From the NCBI GenBank assembly GCA_018340375.1, contig JAFFJZ010000020.1, forward strand, positions 2,542,001-2,606,000: 64,000 nt of DNA, in the 5' to 3' direction. The translations under genes were made by a program, and so were the position numbers. How positions within the stretch are numbered: the first letter of the stretch is position 1; every line of letters begins with the position of its first letter. Source of the stretch: Gonatopus flavifemur. Taxonomy: Eukaryota > Arthropoda > Insecta > Hymenoptera > Dryinidae. The notes beneath the pieces are model-generated. The model saw nothing but the letters and a program-made list of their open reading frames with translations, did not search any database and was not told the origin of the DNA. Positions 22,614 through 33,326 of the stretch are shown here, in pieces.

Positions 22614-23455
22614 TTTTTGTTGTATGAGCTTTGGTTAATGAATAATATATATTGAAAACTAATTTTTAGGTTAGAAGCATGTGCTTTGTTTTCAAGAGGC
22701 TTGGGATAGAATCACGCGCGAAGAAATTCAAATTTTAATTCATAGTGAATGGCGGCGCTACGAGCACTAATCAATGTTCCGATCACATCTGAAGTTAGCA
22801 ACTAGCAGTCCATGATTATATAGTCAAAGGATTATGCCCCCTGGTATAGATCGAATGGTATATTTGCTTCGTTTTTGTCTTCCCTCATTGGCCGGATACT
22901 TTCTTGACCAAGAGTTGTTATCGGATTGCTTGAATGGCATCACAGGTGTATAAGCAAACACGAAAAAGAAGCAAATATACCATAGACCTGTACGTCGTCT
23001 ACCACCACTATCAATTTCATATAGGCAGTCTCGTGGAAATTTTGTATTGATATTATAATCCAAACATCTAATAGCGTTGATTTCAGTGTATTGTGGTCTA
23101 TACATTGTCAAAATATAAACAAATAACCTGTCAATGAGGCGATGTGTTGATAGGTTATTATAATATTAAAAGAATAATTGAAAAATGGGTGAATTCTAAA
23201 TTGCAGGTTGTACTAAATTACAGGTATTACAGGTCATTATAACAACAATCAAACGCACACAAATAACCCGGAATTATATATACTTTTATATATGACTTGA
23301 AAAAGTTCATGAATGAATTAATGAATAAATGATGAAGAGGTTATTTGTACAAAAAAACAGAAAAGTTTGAGAAAGGTATAAATAAATCCATTTGCTACAT
23401 TCAGGAAATTGGTATATACACAGGTAAGCTCTGTATAATGTATTATTTATAAAAT
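22614..23455. other. No gene; contains one TIR element
   Basis: 5' flank of the P-element gene. Apart from 22855-22983 I see only AT-rich sequence and a short minus-strand frame (22824-23111) that runs through the TIR element and is unlikely to be coding. Confidence 0.4.
22855..22983. mobile_element. Small TIR element (ATGGTATATTTGCTTC ends)
   Basis: ATGGTATATTTGCTTCGTTT and CGAAAAAGAAGCAAATATAC plus CAT are inverted copies around a 90-base centre. Confidence 0.6.
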
Positions 23456-23459
23456 ACAA

Positions 23460-24050
23460 TATTCCTTCACAGACAACAGCTCAGCATGAATACCGTAATC
23501 CCTTATGAACAGTCTGCTACTGTTGGTTCTTACCGGCAGAACCACAGGCTGATGATCAAATAAATCATACAAGGTCTAATCGAAATTAATTATTCAAATT
23601 TATGTATTACTTTTTAGGTGAAATCTTATCGGATATACCATAACCCCCTTACAAACAATCTACTATCAGGTTCTCCTGCTAGAGTCGTTGGAAAATGATC
23701 AAATGGATCATATCCAGCATGCTCAAGGGAAAAGATTCGAGTTTATTTGCAATTCCTCCACATACCAGGAAGTCAGAGATATATCATAAGTTCTGATGGA
23801 CAGTCAACTACTGGAGCCTTCCGAAGTAGCCGATCAAAACCAGATGACCAGCTACTTCGGAAGGCTCCACCGTCGATGTCTCTAATTAGGATCATAGGCA
23901 ATCGATGAGAAAGATCATACCGAGCCTGCTCAAGGGTGATTATTGAAGTTTATTTGCTATTTTTTTACAGGCAAAAGTATAATGGATATACAATGATCTC
24001 TAATGGAATCCATTATTCTGCAATCAGAATCGTGAACAAATAACGAAACA
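23460..24050. repeat. Degenerate ~150-bp tandem repeats
   Basis: Segments starting near 23470, 23617, 23767 and 23968 share a CAGG, ATCGGATATACCATAA-type block, AACAGTCTACTACTG, GGATCATAGG and GCCTGCTCAAGGG in the same order. The third unit is lengthened by the hairpin at 23813-23868. The same words recur in the inverted repeat that follows. Confidence 0.55.
23813..23868. mobile_element. GGAGCCTTCCGAAGTAGC element, copy 2
   Basis: A near-perfect 56-bp palindrome (GGAGCCTTCCGAAGTAGC and complement) with the same ends as 11816-11922, inserted in a tandem repeat unit. Confidence 0.75.
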
Positions 24051-24195
24051 GAATAGTGAATAGATAATGAATGTAAATTCAATTATAGCAAGTTTGAAAA
24101 ACATTCGGATATAAGGTTAGTCACCGAGCACTTCAGGTATACTAAAATATGACATCCTGAATTAAATTATGAACTATGTACATAATGGTTTCCCT

Positions 24196-25946
24196 AGATT
24201 CTCTGAGTAAAATTACAGGTGGATCAAGAAAAAGTAGAAAGGATGCAGGTATACTATACATCTGTATGTTACTTACCACCACGATCAATATCATCAGGTA
24301 GCGTAGAAGGAAAATGAAGAAGAGGCAAGAGTGCAGTGGATATACCACAGGTCTTTGCGTTAGGTACACTATTATCAGATTCTTCCAATAGAATTATAGG
24401 TAGATGAAGGAAAAGCAAGGAGGATGCATGTCACCATCTTTATGTTACGTACCACATGATCAATGTCATTAGGCAGCGTCATAGGAGAATGAAGAAAAGG
24501 CAGAAGTGCAGTGGATATACAAGTCCTTGCATTGAATCATACCACTATCAGATTCTTCCAACAGAATCATAGGTGGATGAAGAAAAAGCAAGAAGGATGT
24601 AGATGTATCATACATCTGTACGTTGAATCCCACCATGCTCATTAGGTAGCGTTGAAGGAAAATGCAGAAAAGATAGGAGCGCAGTGGATATACCACAAAT
24701 CTTTGCATCGGGTGCATTCCACTGACCAATTGACGAATGATTAGAGAGACTGTTTAGGATCAACTCAACGAAAATTGAGCAGATACAATATTCTGATTAT
24801 AGAAATTGTTGCAGAACAACTACAGGTCAACTTGACTGATGTGACTGGATGTGGCAATTCATTCTGAATGTTTTCTTCCAAAGTCCCATCTTTCCAGTTG
24901 TTCCATTCAAGCTGGATTATATTTGTGTTCTTACAAACCATCATTTTTATCTTTACTTATCTTGGTTTTGGAACGATTCAATTCTCAAATATCATGAATA
25001 TTAAATGGTTTGAATATTTGCTACAATATTGCTTTTTAATGATCATGAATCACTTTGAATACATTTTGAACGTTTCATGGATCCTAGAGTTACTAAATCT
25101 CTCAACCCAAAATACTCTATGACAATTCAATAAAATTCATGATATTTGAGAATTGAATCATTCCGAAACCAAGATAAGTGAGGATAAAAATGATAGTTTG
25201 TAAGAACACAAATGTAATCCAGCTTGAATGGAACAACTGGAAAGATAGAACTTTGGAAGAAAACATTCAGAATGAATTGTCACATCCAGTCACATCAGTC
25301 AAGTTGACCTGTAGTTGTTCTGCAACAATTTCTATAATCAGAATATTGTATCTGCTCAATTTTCGTTGAGTTGATCCTAAACAGTCTCTCTAATCATTCG
25401 TCAATTGGTCAGTGGAATGCACCCGATGCAAAGATTTGTGATATACCCACTGCGCTCTTATCTTTCCTGCATTTTCCTTCAACGCTACCTAATGATCATG
25501 GTAGGACTTGACAGGTACAGATGTATGGTACATCTACATCCTTTTTGCTTTTTCTTCATCCACCTATGATTCTGTTGGAAGAATCTGATAGTGGTATTAT
25601 TCAATGCAAGGACTTGTATATCCACTGCACTTCTGCCTTTTCTTCATTTCCCTATGACGCTGCCTAATGACATTGATCATTGTGGTACGTAACATAAAGA
25701 TGTATGGTGAAATGCATCCTTCTTGCTTTTCCTTCATCTACCTGTGATTCTGTTGGAAGAATCTGATAATAGTGTACCTAACGCAAGAACCTGTGGTATA
25801 TCCACTGCACTCTTGCCTTTTCTTCATTTTCCTTCTACGCTACCTGATGATATTGATCGTGGTGGTGAGTAACATACAGATGTATAGTATACCTGCATCC
25901 TTTCCACTTTTTCTTGATCCACCTGTAATCTTACTCAAAGAATTTA
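24196..25946. mobile_element. Large inverted repeat with internal tandem units
   Basis: Left arm about 24196-25005 and right arm about 25130-25946 are inverted copies (positions sum to about 50135-50141, with small indels), with a loop of about 125 bases. Each arm carries about three related units that include GTGGATATACCACA, TCAGATTCTTCCA and GGTGGATGAAGAAAAAGCAA. The apparent ORFs 24142-24369 minus and 25772-25954 plus are the same arm sequence and not genes. It may be a foldback element or an inverted duplication of the tandem array at 23460-24050. Confidence 0.75.
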
Positions 25947-26060
25947 CTCACTGAAAAAACTTTTTCACCTGGGTACTCAGGAATAAGGATATTGGATAAT
26001 ATATAATCCAGGGGCCAAAATATTTATGAAAAATCAACAAAAACTCACGCGTCAAACGTA

Positions 26061-26405
26061 ATGGGTCTTCCTAATGTTGGAGCTGTTTCTTCTTATTTGA
26101 ATGCAGTAATGCAGTGTATATTGTACTGTGCTTCTAAGACAAAACAATTACTTCTATCTGACCCCAATGACATCATAAATATTTTAATTCAGAACTACAG
26201 TTCGCGAAAGAACCTTGATATCATAGCTTTGAAACAGCTTGCAGGCCCACAATACTTGCATAATCACTCACAAGATGCAGGAGAATTCATCGCTTCTATT
26301 TGTGAAAATTCAATGGCTGTTGAAAATTTAGTGGAGCATCAAATAACTACCTCAACGGAATGTAAGAAATGTGAATATACCGAAAATATTGTTGGTACAA
26401 ATTGA
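26061..26405 (+). pseudogene. Ubiquitin-specific protease-like fragment without catalytic Cys
   Basis: The start MGLPNVGAVSSYLNAVMQC aligns with the USP (peptidase C19) Cys box GLxNxGNTCYLNAVLQ, but the NTC stretch is AVS, so the nucleophilic Cys is missing. QDAGEFIASICE matches the QQDAxEFL motif, and STECKKCEYTE matches the first half of the zinc ribbon. The His box is absent because the ORF ends inside the dispersed repeat that begins near 26398. So this is a 114-codon truncated, inactive domain. A cellular USP pseudogene and a transposon-borne USP are both possible. Confidence 0.6.
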
Positions 26406-26690
26406 GCCCACGGAAAGGAACCGACGATGCGTTAGAAAAGCGGTAAAAGTATTGTCCTAGCCGCCACGTGAAGGTTCAAAAGAAAAAATCGGAATCCTGA
26501 AAATCTAAGAATACTGGGTGATAGGGCTTGAAAAATCAATCTGAGTCTCCGTTTACAATTTTTTTCTATGGTCGATAGTTTTCAAGGAAAAAAATAAAAA
26601 GCACCTATTTTTTCAAATCGAAAGTCAATGTTTTTCAACATTAAACTCGTCGTAACTCGGCCATTTTTTCATGTGTTACGTAGTGAAACA
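26398..26690 (+). repeat. Dispersed repeat, copy 1
   Basis: About 280 bases match 61497-61775 in the same orientation: ATTGARCCCACGG, GCGGTAAAAGTATTGTCC, AATACTGGGTGATA, GGCTTGAAAAATCAAT and TAAACTCGT blocks in order. On the minus strand the start region contains GGTTCAATTC-like (box B) and a TGACCGCTTGGACAA stretch, so a tRNA-derived part is conceivable but unproven. Confidence 0.65.
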
Positions 26691-28469
26691 GAGTTTCACT
26701 CTGTAGCAAATTTATTTATTTATCGACACGACCTGAGCGGCTAGGTCGTGTCGCTTATGTGGGTTTGTTCAAATTCTGAGTTCGCCGAAGGTTGTAAAGA
26801 GACCTAGGGTGGCAACCGTAGTCGTATTCTCAAAGAAAACTTCAGTGTAAATACTCAAGAATTGCGAATGAAAATTGGCATGAAATGAAGATGTGCAGTT
26901 TGGAGATAGTAAAAGAGAAGATCATTAAGTAAGTTAAGTGACAAATATATTTCTCTATTTAAATTCAGAATGAAATTACATTAATACTTGGAGTTATGTG
27001 AGTGTAGAAAAACATGTGTGTGTTTGTGTAATACAGTTTTCTTTCAAGCCAAGAGAGTACAAGACAAGACAAGGGATGTAGTAGATATGTAGAAATTAAA
27101 CGTTTGGCGGATAATAGACAGGGGTGGAGGGTTTCATCAAACCAGTCGTAAGACTGATTACTTCATGATGATGATGATGAGTTTTCTTACTTACTCTTCG
27201 TTGTCTATTGAAAACCGTTGGTGATCCCGCTGGAGCTGGTCCTGAAGGGAACAGTGTGGATGGTTGGACGTTAATGAGGAACAAATGGAGCCAAAATTCG
27301 GAGCCTAGGTCCCTCGTTTTGGATGGTGGTTCGCGCACTGAATTTACACTACGATATTTCTTATCTAATCTAACTCAAAGATGAATCTTTGAGTGCGAAA
27401 ATAAATTGAATGAAATGAGAGCGTTAATAGTCGGTTCTTCTGACAAGGTGGAATTTGTCGGAAAAGAATGTACCGGCACGTGGAACTTGTGAGACCGCGT
27501 CACGGTACCCAAAGACTAGTTTGCAACTTTGATTGGTAAGGCCGCGAATTACACGATCTCTTGTACAAGACGTGTCCCCGATAAATCCCGAAAATGTACT
27601 TTGGTGTTTTCATCATGCATGCTCTATCCACAAGAGTGAAGATTTCTTAATTATGGGAGTGGGGAATCGCGTGATTGCGTTTTTAGCCGTATTCAGCAAA
27701 GTTCCACGGTTGTTATGCTCAATAATTTCGTAGTGTGTGCGAGAAGGAGGAGAGGTATTAGAAAAGGAAGGAAACAAAAGTGCCTACCGCACTTTGGACT
27801 CTGCTCGAAGCATCATCAGCGATTTTCAAAGTCGACGTGTATTTTAAAGATTGTATGAATCGTTCAAAGTCATCTAAAAGGAAATAATAATTGAATTGTG
27901 TTTAGTTAAAAATGTTGACAATTGAAAAGGTGTTTATGGTCTAATGGTATTTTTTTTTGAGAAACTATGTTACAGTAAATGAAAATAAATTGATGAAAGA
28001 ATGCAGAAGAGAAAGATCGAAAAGAAATCAAGGTGGCTACGGAATTTCGTAGTCGTGAATCTCGTATAATCGAATGTGACCGGATGTAAGATTGCTGATG
28101 TTGCAATCGTGGTTCACTTTGGTGATTTCTGTTCGTTCTTAGGAAGCTTAATATTTTAACTATATGAGATAATGTTTAAAGAGTAAGGATCGAGAAAGCG
28201 AACACGAAGTTGAACGAATAAATTGCATTTTCTAAAATTATTATTATATTGTATAGCTTTCCGGATTCTTCTCCTTTGTTGAAAATGTGGAAACAATTAC
28301 GAATAAGCACAATAGATGAGGTTTTTGGTCGGCACATCACACATGTATCGTAATAAATCTTGCGTAATCCGATTCGTAAGACTTTCCCGATGACGTACAT
28401 GTTGGAAAAATTCGTGAAAAGAGTATATTGAGATCATTGAAAATTCAAGAAATCCTCTTTTTACAATGA
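26691..28469. other. No recognised gene
   Basis: Contains a 12-base-arm palindrome at 26732-26763 (CGACACGACCT and complement) and a (GAT)n run at 27165-27178. Frames at 27096-27338 minus and 27533-27733 plus show no domain. The composition is less AT-rich than its neighbours, so an unrecognised element may lie here. Confidence 0.4.
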
Positions 28470-28835
28470 TTGACGCTGCGCAATGCAACGAAAGAGATTT
28501 TGAATCGATTTTTAAAAAAAAATTCTGAAATTTGCAAGATCAAAATAGGATCTGCGGTGGAAATTGATTATTTCCCAAACGGTAAAATTAACATGTACCA
28601 TCAGTACAAAGGAGAACCGTTAAAAATTTTTGTCGAGGTGAATACTTTATTCAATGATTTAGGAAATGCACCCCCGGCACCTGAAGTAGGGATTTCAAGC
28701 GCAAAATCGATGGATCTAAAAAGTTTGCAGCAATATTTGAGCGTGCAAGGTCGAGATCCTCACAAAAACGATAAAACGATAAAGAACTTTGTGAATGATA
28801 AGAAAAATTCTGAAATTCGTATGATTCATTTTTAG
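28470..28835 (+). pseudogene. C-terminal fragment of a transposon-encoded protein (same family as 63424-64000)
   Basis: About 70 residues align with the minus-strand ORF at 63424: AVEIDYFPNGKINMYHQYKG against AVRIQYFPNGQINIFQSYNG, then PPAPEVGISSAKSMDLKSLQ against PPAAPTGISAEKMKDLQTLL. The larger relative carries a CGGQNKN motif typical of a repetitive RNase-H-fold protein family of insect transposons. Here only the C-terminal tail is left; upstream bases are not open in frame. It is a relic, not a gene. Confidence 0.6.
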
Positions 28836-29795
28836 GTTTATTATTCCATTTTTTATTGTATGATATTCGGTTTGTTGTTTTTTCAATATATGGGAAAGAT
28901 TTATACGATGTATTGAAATAAAAATTCTTTCAATTCAGACGCCGTTGAAAAAATCTCATAGACTTTCAAATACCGCTCTATAATCCCCATATATGTTTAT
29001 AAGATTTTATCATGTTCAATAGTGGCATTTGGACACTTTTATCAGATTTTAATAAAACGTACGAGTTCCTATTATTTTTCCAGTGGGAAGGCATACTTGT
29101 TGTATTCTCAAACTTTGAATCGTTCATTGAAACGGAATCTAAACTAAAGACGAGGAAATGTGTTGTTTATGAATTCCACTGTCGCAAAATTGATGTTTCT
29201 AGATTGAAACCATCATTCAACAGCCATGTCAGAGGAACAGAAACGTTCATGTTCTCAAATTTGCCAATATTCAATTATTGGTTCTCTCCAATAAAACGTT
29301 CAAATAACTATCATACATTCTTCCATGTATGTGATTATGATTTATTGAAAAACAGTGTGAAATATTTAATCGATTTGGGTAAAGTGTATTTGAGAATTTT
29401 TTTTGAACAGCTTCATGTATCTAATCATTTTCATCCTCTTTGAAAACACCCATATTGTAACATCTCAATCGATGCACATGGCATTTTTTTCACTCAACCT
29501 GCAATAATTTCTAACCTACAATACGGAATTGTCTCAAAATTCGTCAGGGTGTTGTTGAATACATTTGCAACAACTTTTCCACTGGAAGTTTTTTTAGTAT
29601 CGCGAATTTCTTGTATGTTTTCAATATGAAAGTCCTGAAACGTGATTAGCGGTGGTTGCCTACTTTCGGGTGCACTAGACGAGAGGTCACGCGCACAACC
29701 GATTACTCGATCCGGCCCTTCAAATGATATAAAATGCGCGTATATAAGGTATATGAACCGTTCGTTGGTTGGGTTAACAACCAATACAATTCAAT
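28836..29795. other. Unassigned region with a 143-codon open frame
   Basis: The plus-strand frame 29012-29443 is open and rich in F, N and S, without a recognised domain or splice structure. The minus-strand frame 29494-29784 is likewise unassigned. Both may be chance or remains of an unknown element. Confidence 0.3.
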
Positions 29796-30125
29796 GAGAA
29801 AATCGCGATGCAGGAATCAATTCATTCCGATAAGTTTTTTCTATCGGATTTAATCGGATCTTTTTACCAGGGAAAATGCCGATTAAATCCAGTTGAAAAT
29901 TATTTTATTGGTATCAATGGGAAATTTCCGATGCAGAAACTCAATCCATTCCGATGAAATGTTTTTTTATCGGATTCAATCGGATTTTTTAACCAGGGGA
30001 AAGACCGATTAAATCCAATTAAAAATTATCTTATTGGTATCAATAGGAAATTTCCGATGCAGAAACTCAATCCATTCCGATGAAATTTTTTTTTATCGGA
30101 TTCAATCGATTTGTTTAACCAGGGT
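29796..30125. repeat. ~123-bp tandem array of element ends (CCAGGG)
   Basis: Two full units and a partial one. CGATGCAG occurs at about 29808, 29929 and 30054; each unit includes ATTCCGATGAAAT, TATCGGATTCAATCGGAT and ends TTTTTAACCAGGG. The repeated end matches the right-end pattern of the CCCTG...CAGGG elements in this window. Confidence 0.75.
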
Positions 30126-30629
30126 GGATTACACTCACAATAATTCCAAATTACAAAGTCTAAATTGTAATACAAAGGAGAAGTGTTTGGTATTTTTTGA
30201 GTAACAATGATACTGTATGAAGTTCTTTTCCAAGGGTATCTTTTTAGTATCGAAGATACTTTAAGCGTATCGTTTACGCATCATTCAAGTATCAAATTGA
30301 ACATTTTACGACGTAACATTCACGTATCATTGAGGTAACACGACCTTGCTAGGGTGGTAGCAACGTAGTAGCTTTTCCATCACCGTGAGACTGCATGCTA
30401 CCATAACATATATATGATTCAATTTATAATGTAGCACTACCTCAGCGCTACCAGTATTATCAGGAAGCGCTACCAAGTAGTGCTCCTAGCAAAAATACTA
30501 CCAAGTCACTCCTATTTCCTTACATAAATGAAGCCATATATGTACAGAAGATTTTTAACTGTATAAGTGAATGGTAGCACCATTGCCAGAAGCGCTGCAT
30601 TGATTTTGTTGGCTGGGTAACTAAAGCAT
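30126..30629. other. Non-coding; GCTACC-rich degenerate repeats
   Basis: Words such as GTAGCNNTACC, CGCTACCA and AGTATC recur between 30230 and 30620. No ORF is supported. Confidence 0.35.
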
Positions 30630-30784
30630 CCCTGGTAAGAATGCCAGACAAATCTGGATGAATCCTAGCAATTCCTGGAACAAAAACCGGGCAGATCTGG
30701 ACAGGTTCCTGCCCAGATCTGCCTGGTTCTGTCGGTTTCTGTTTCAGAAACTGCCAAGATTTGCTGGACATTTCCAGTAGAGAT
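30630..30784. mobile_element. Small CCCTGG-type TIR element
   Basis: Starts CCCTGGTAAGAATGCCAG after CAT and ends near CATTTCCAGTAGAG before ATG; the central part is a palindrome (CCGGGCAGATCTGG and CCAGATCTGCCTGG). The right end has diverged. Grouped with the AT-flanked CCC...GGG elements with moderate confidence. Confidence 0.5.
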
Positions 30785-31033
30785 GTATGAATTTTATTGA
30801 CATCGGATAATGAAAATCATGATAAACTTCACTCAACTGTATTGATATTTATTAAACCATGTTAATTTTTCATGAAAAATTGTACTGAAACTGAACACAA
30901 GTGACGAAAAATACTCTCAACTTACTGTCAACAAGTTCATCAAAAAATAAAATATTCAATAAATGTCAGCAAAATTTTCCACCAAAAAAACTACAATGAA
31001 GATTTGTTTACATAAAATTGAAGTTATAGTGAG

Positions 31034-31136
31034 TGCTTCCGATTGCAGGCAGGGGCTAGCCCCTGAGGCTAGAATACTGAATTCCCATTGGCTGAATCAT
31101 GGCCCCTGGGGCCAAAAGCTCTCGCAATCGGAAGCA
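31034..31136. mobile_element. Palindromic miniature element (TGCTTCCGATTGC ends)
   Basis: TGCTTCCGATTGC and GCAATCGGAAGCA close a 103-bp hairpin with a GC-rich inner stem (GGGGCTAGCCCCTGAGGC and GGCCCCTGGGGCC), which contrasts with the AT-rich flanks. Confidence 0.7.
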
Positions 31137-31696
31137 TCCAGTATTTGTTGAATTTTATTGAACGTTATTTTGTTATTTGGTGAATTTGTTTGATCTTGTC
31201 ATAACTATTCTTGACACTGTTGCCAGGTTAGGAAGAACTAGGGTCTCTTCATTGATCATCCCATTCAATATAGCCAATTCATTGGTAGATTCCATTAGAA
31301 ATTTCCCCAACCTGGCAACTCTGATTCTTGATGAATCAATAAAATTCAATAAATACCAACATAATACAATGAAGGTTTTTGAAAAAGATCAACACAATTC
31401 ATTAAAAGCTAATGATGAATTATTTGGAATTTCATTGGTTTTTAATGATGATTTCAATGATTTGATGGAAAATTTTCTTGAAATTGATTGAATATTGTTA
31501 TTTTTGAATCGACTCTTGTTGACAGTCATGTTGAATTATGATGAATTTTGTGTAGTTTTGGCACAACTTTTCATGAAAAATCAACGAAACTCAATAAATG
31601 TCAACATTATTCACCAAAAGATTTCAATCAATATCAATATACCTAATTGAAAGGTTATGACAAATTTCGTTGAAATTTATTGGACTCTTTTGTTCC

Positions 31697-31975
31697 CAAT
31701 GAACATTATGAGGACGAGGACTTGAAGACAACTGGAGGAGCTCTTAAAGAGATCTTTATGTCATCCAATGCGTCGGCTTAGGAGATCCTGTGGAGGTCTT
31801 GTTTTAGATCACTTTATGTTATCTTAAAGAGAACATTTATAACATAAAGATAACATAAAGTGGTCTTAAACAAGAGCTCTGTAAGATCTCCTAAATCGAC
31901 GCATTGGATGACATTAAGATCTCTTTAAGAGTTCCTCCAGTTGTCTCCAAGTCCTCGTCCTCATAATGTTCATTG
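31697..31975. mobile_element. Palindromic TIR element
   Basis: Arms of about 125 bases mirror each other: CAATGAACATTATGAGGACG at the left, the complement at the right, and inner GAGCTCTTAAAGAGATC and ATGTTATCTTAAAGAGA blocks. No ORF. Confidence 0.8.
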
Positions 31976-32429
31976 AGTTGGATTATTTTGTTGATCTTTT
32001 CTGAAAATTTGTGCCAAATCTGAACGAAATTCAACGAACTTCATCATAAATTTCAAAAAAATTCAACAAAAAAATCATAATAATATTCAACAAATTTCAA
32101 CAAATTCTTTCCACTAGGGTATACCCACACACTTATTGTTGGTGGATTTCGTCTGTCCCTCCCATCTTGAAATTCTGGAAAACTATCTCATAATTCACAA
32201 ATTCCTGATAAAAGTTGGATTCCAACAAGCCTGCACACTTGAGGAATGATCCACGTTGATCAATGGGATAGTTAAAAAGTTTTCAAATTGAATGTCATGA
32301 TTACAATCGAAATTCATTTGTGAATGTTCTTTTGATGAAATAGGGAGGGCATGGATTAAATTCACCGACTGTATAGTTCTACCGCCTTCGAAGGTCCGCC
32401 GTTGAATGAGATGACTAGAAAATTATGAA

Positions 32430-33326
32430 TTTTCAAATATTATCAGAGATGAACAACATGGTTTTGTGCCTGGTCGTTCGGCTAGCACTAATCTAGCTAT
32501 TGATTGCAACTATGTTTCTACAGTTCTCAATGATTTCCTCCAGGTTGACGTTATATATACCGATTCAAGAAAGCTTTTGATACTGTGGATCACAATATTC
32601 TTTTATCAAAATTATACCAACTTGGTATTCGTGGAAATCTCCTGAACTGGATCAAAAGCTACTTGATGAATAGAACTCAAACTGTTAGGATTATGGATTC
32701 CATATCTAGGATTATCAATGTTTCTTCTGGTGTCCCTCAGGGTTCTCACTTAGGTCCATTACTTTTTCTACTTTTCATTAACGATATTGGCAGGGTTCTA
32801 AATATTGCAAGGTTCTTACTATTTGCCGATGATCTGAAGCTGTTCTTTAGAATCTCTGCCATCGCGGATGCTATTGCTTTACAAAAGGATCTATATAATT
32901 TGCAAACTTGGTGTTCCATAAATAAAATGCAACTCAATATTGATAAATGTCAGGTGATGAGACTGTCACGTAAATTGAGTCCTATAGTATCTCTGTAGAC
33001 GTTGAATGGTTCTATTTTGGCTACCGTGGATATCACTTATGATTTAGGCATCACGTTAGACTCCAAACTAACTTTTGTTCCTCACTACTGTAACACTGTC
33101 AATACGGCTATGAGGCAGCTTGGATTTTTAAAGAGGCTATGTAAGGATTTCAAAAAACCTTCAACGTTACTTACATTATACAATACTCTTGTCAGACCTC
33201 ATCTAGAGTATGCCTCTCCAATCTGGTCTCCTTATCAAGCTAAATATCGTATTTCAATGGAGAGGGTACAGCACAGATTCTTGCGTTTTTTATCGTATAA
33301 GAATATTAATCCCATGCCCATTACAT
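32430..33326 (+). pseudogene. Non-LTR (jockey/CR1-like) reverse transcriptase, first part
   Basis: From about 32430 the sequence encodes RDEQHGFVPGRSASTNL, then, after a one-base frameshift near 32563, KAFDTVDHNILLSKL, SGVPQGSHLGPLLFLLFIND and the catalytic FADDLKLF box; a stop near 32998 separates the thumb (DLGITLDSKLTF, RPHLEYASPIWSPY). These are ordered motifs of LINE RTs that prime reverse transcription at the target. The 5' half with the endonuclease is missing. The sequence is cut at 33326 by a foldback element and resumes at 35148. Confidence 0.88.

Larger units (their letters stand above)
30785..32400. other. AT-rich short-repeat region with two hairpin elements
   Basis: Variants of TTCAATAAAATTCAACAAAT and ATTTTATTGA occur on both strands throughout, probably a degenerate simple-repeat element ending TTTCCACTAGGG at about 32114. 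Two inserted palindromes are listed separately. No protein is encoded. Confidence 0.45.

Noticed and set aside
24142..25954. Two similar membrane-like ORFs (24142-24369 minus, 25772-25954 plus)
   Set aside because: They are the two arms of one inverted repeat; hydrophobic appearance comes from T/C-rich sequence.
29012..29443. 143-codon ORF as a new gene
   Set aside because: No domain, no splice signals and no repeat partner; listed only as an open frame.
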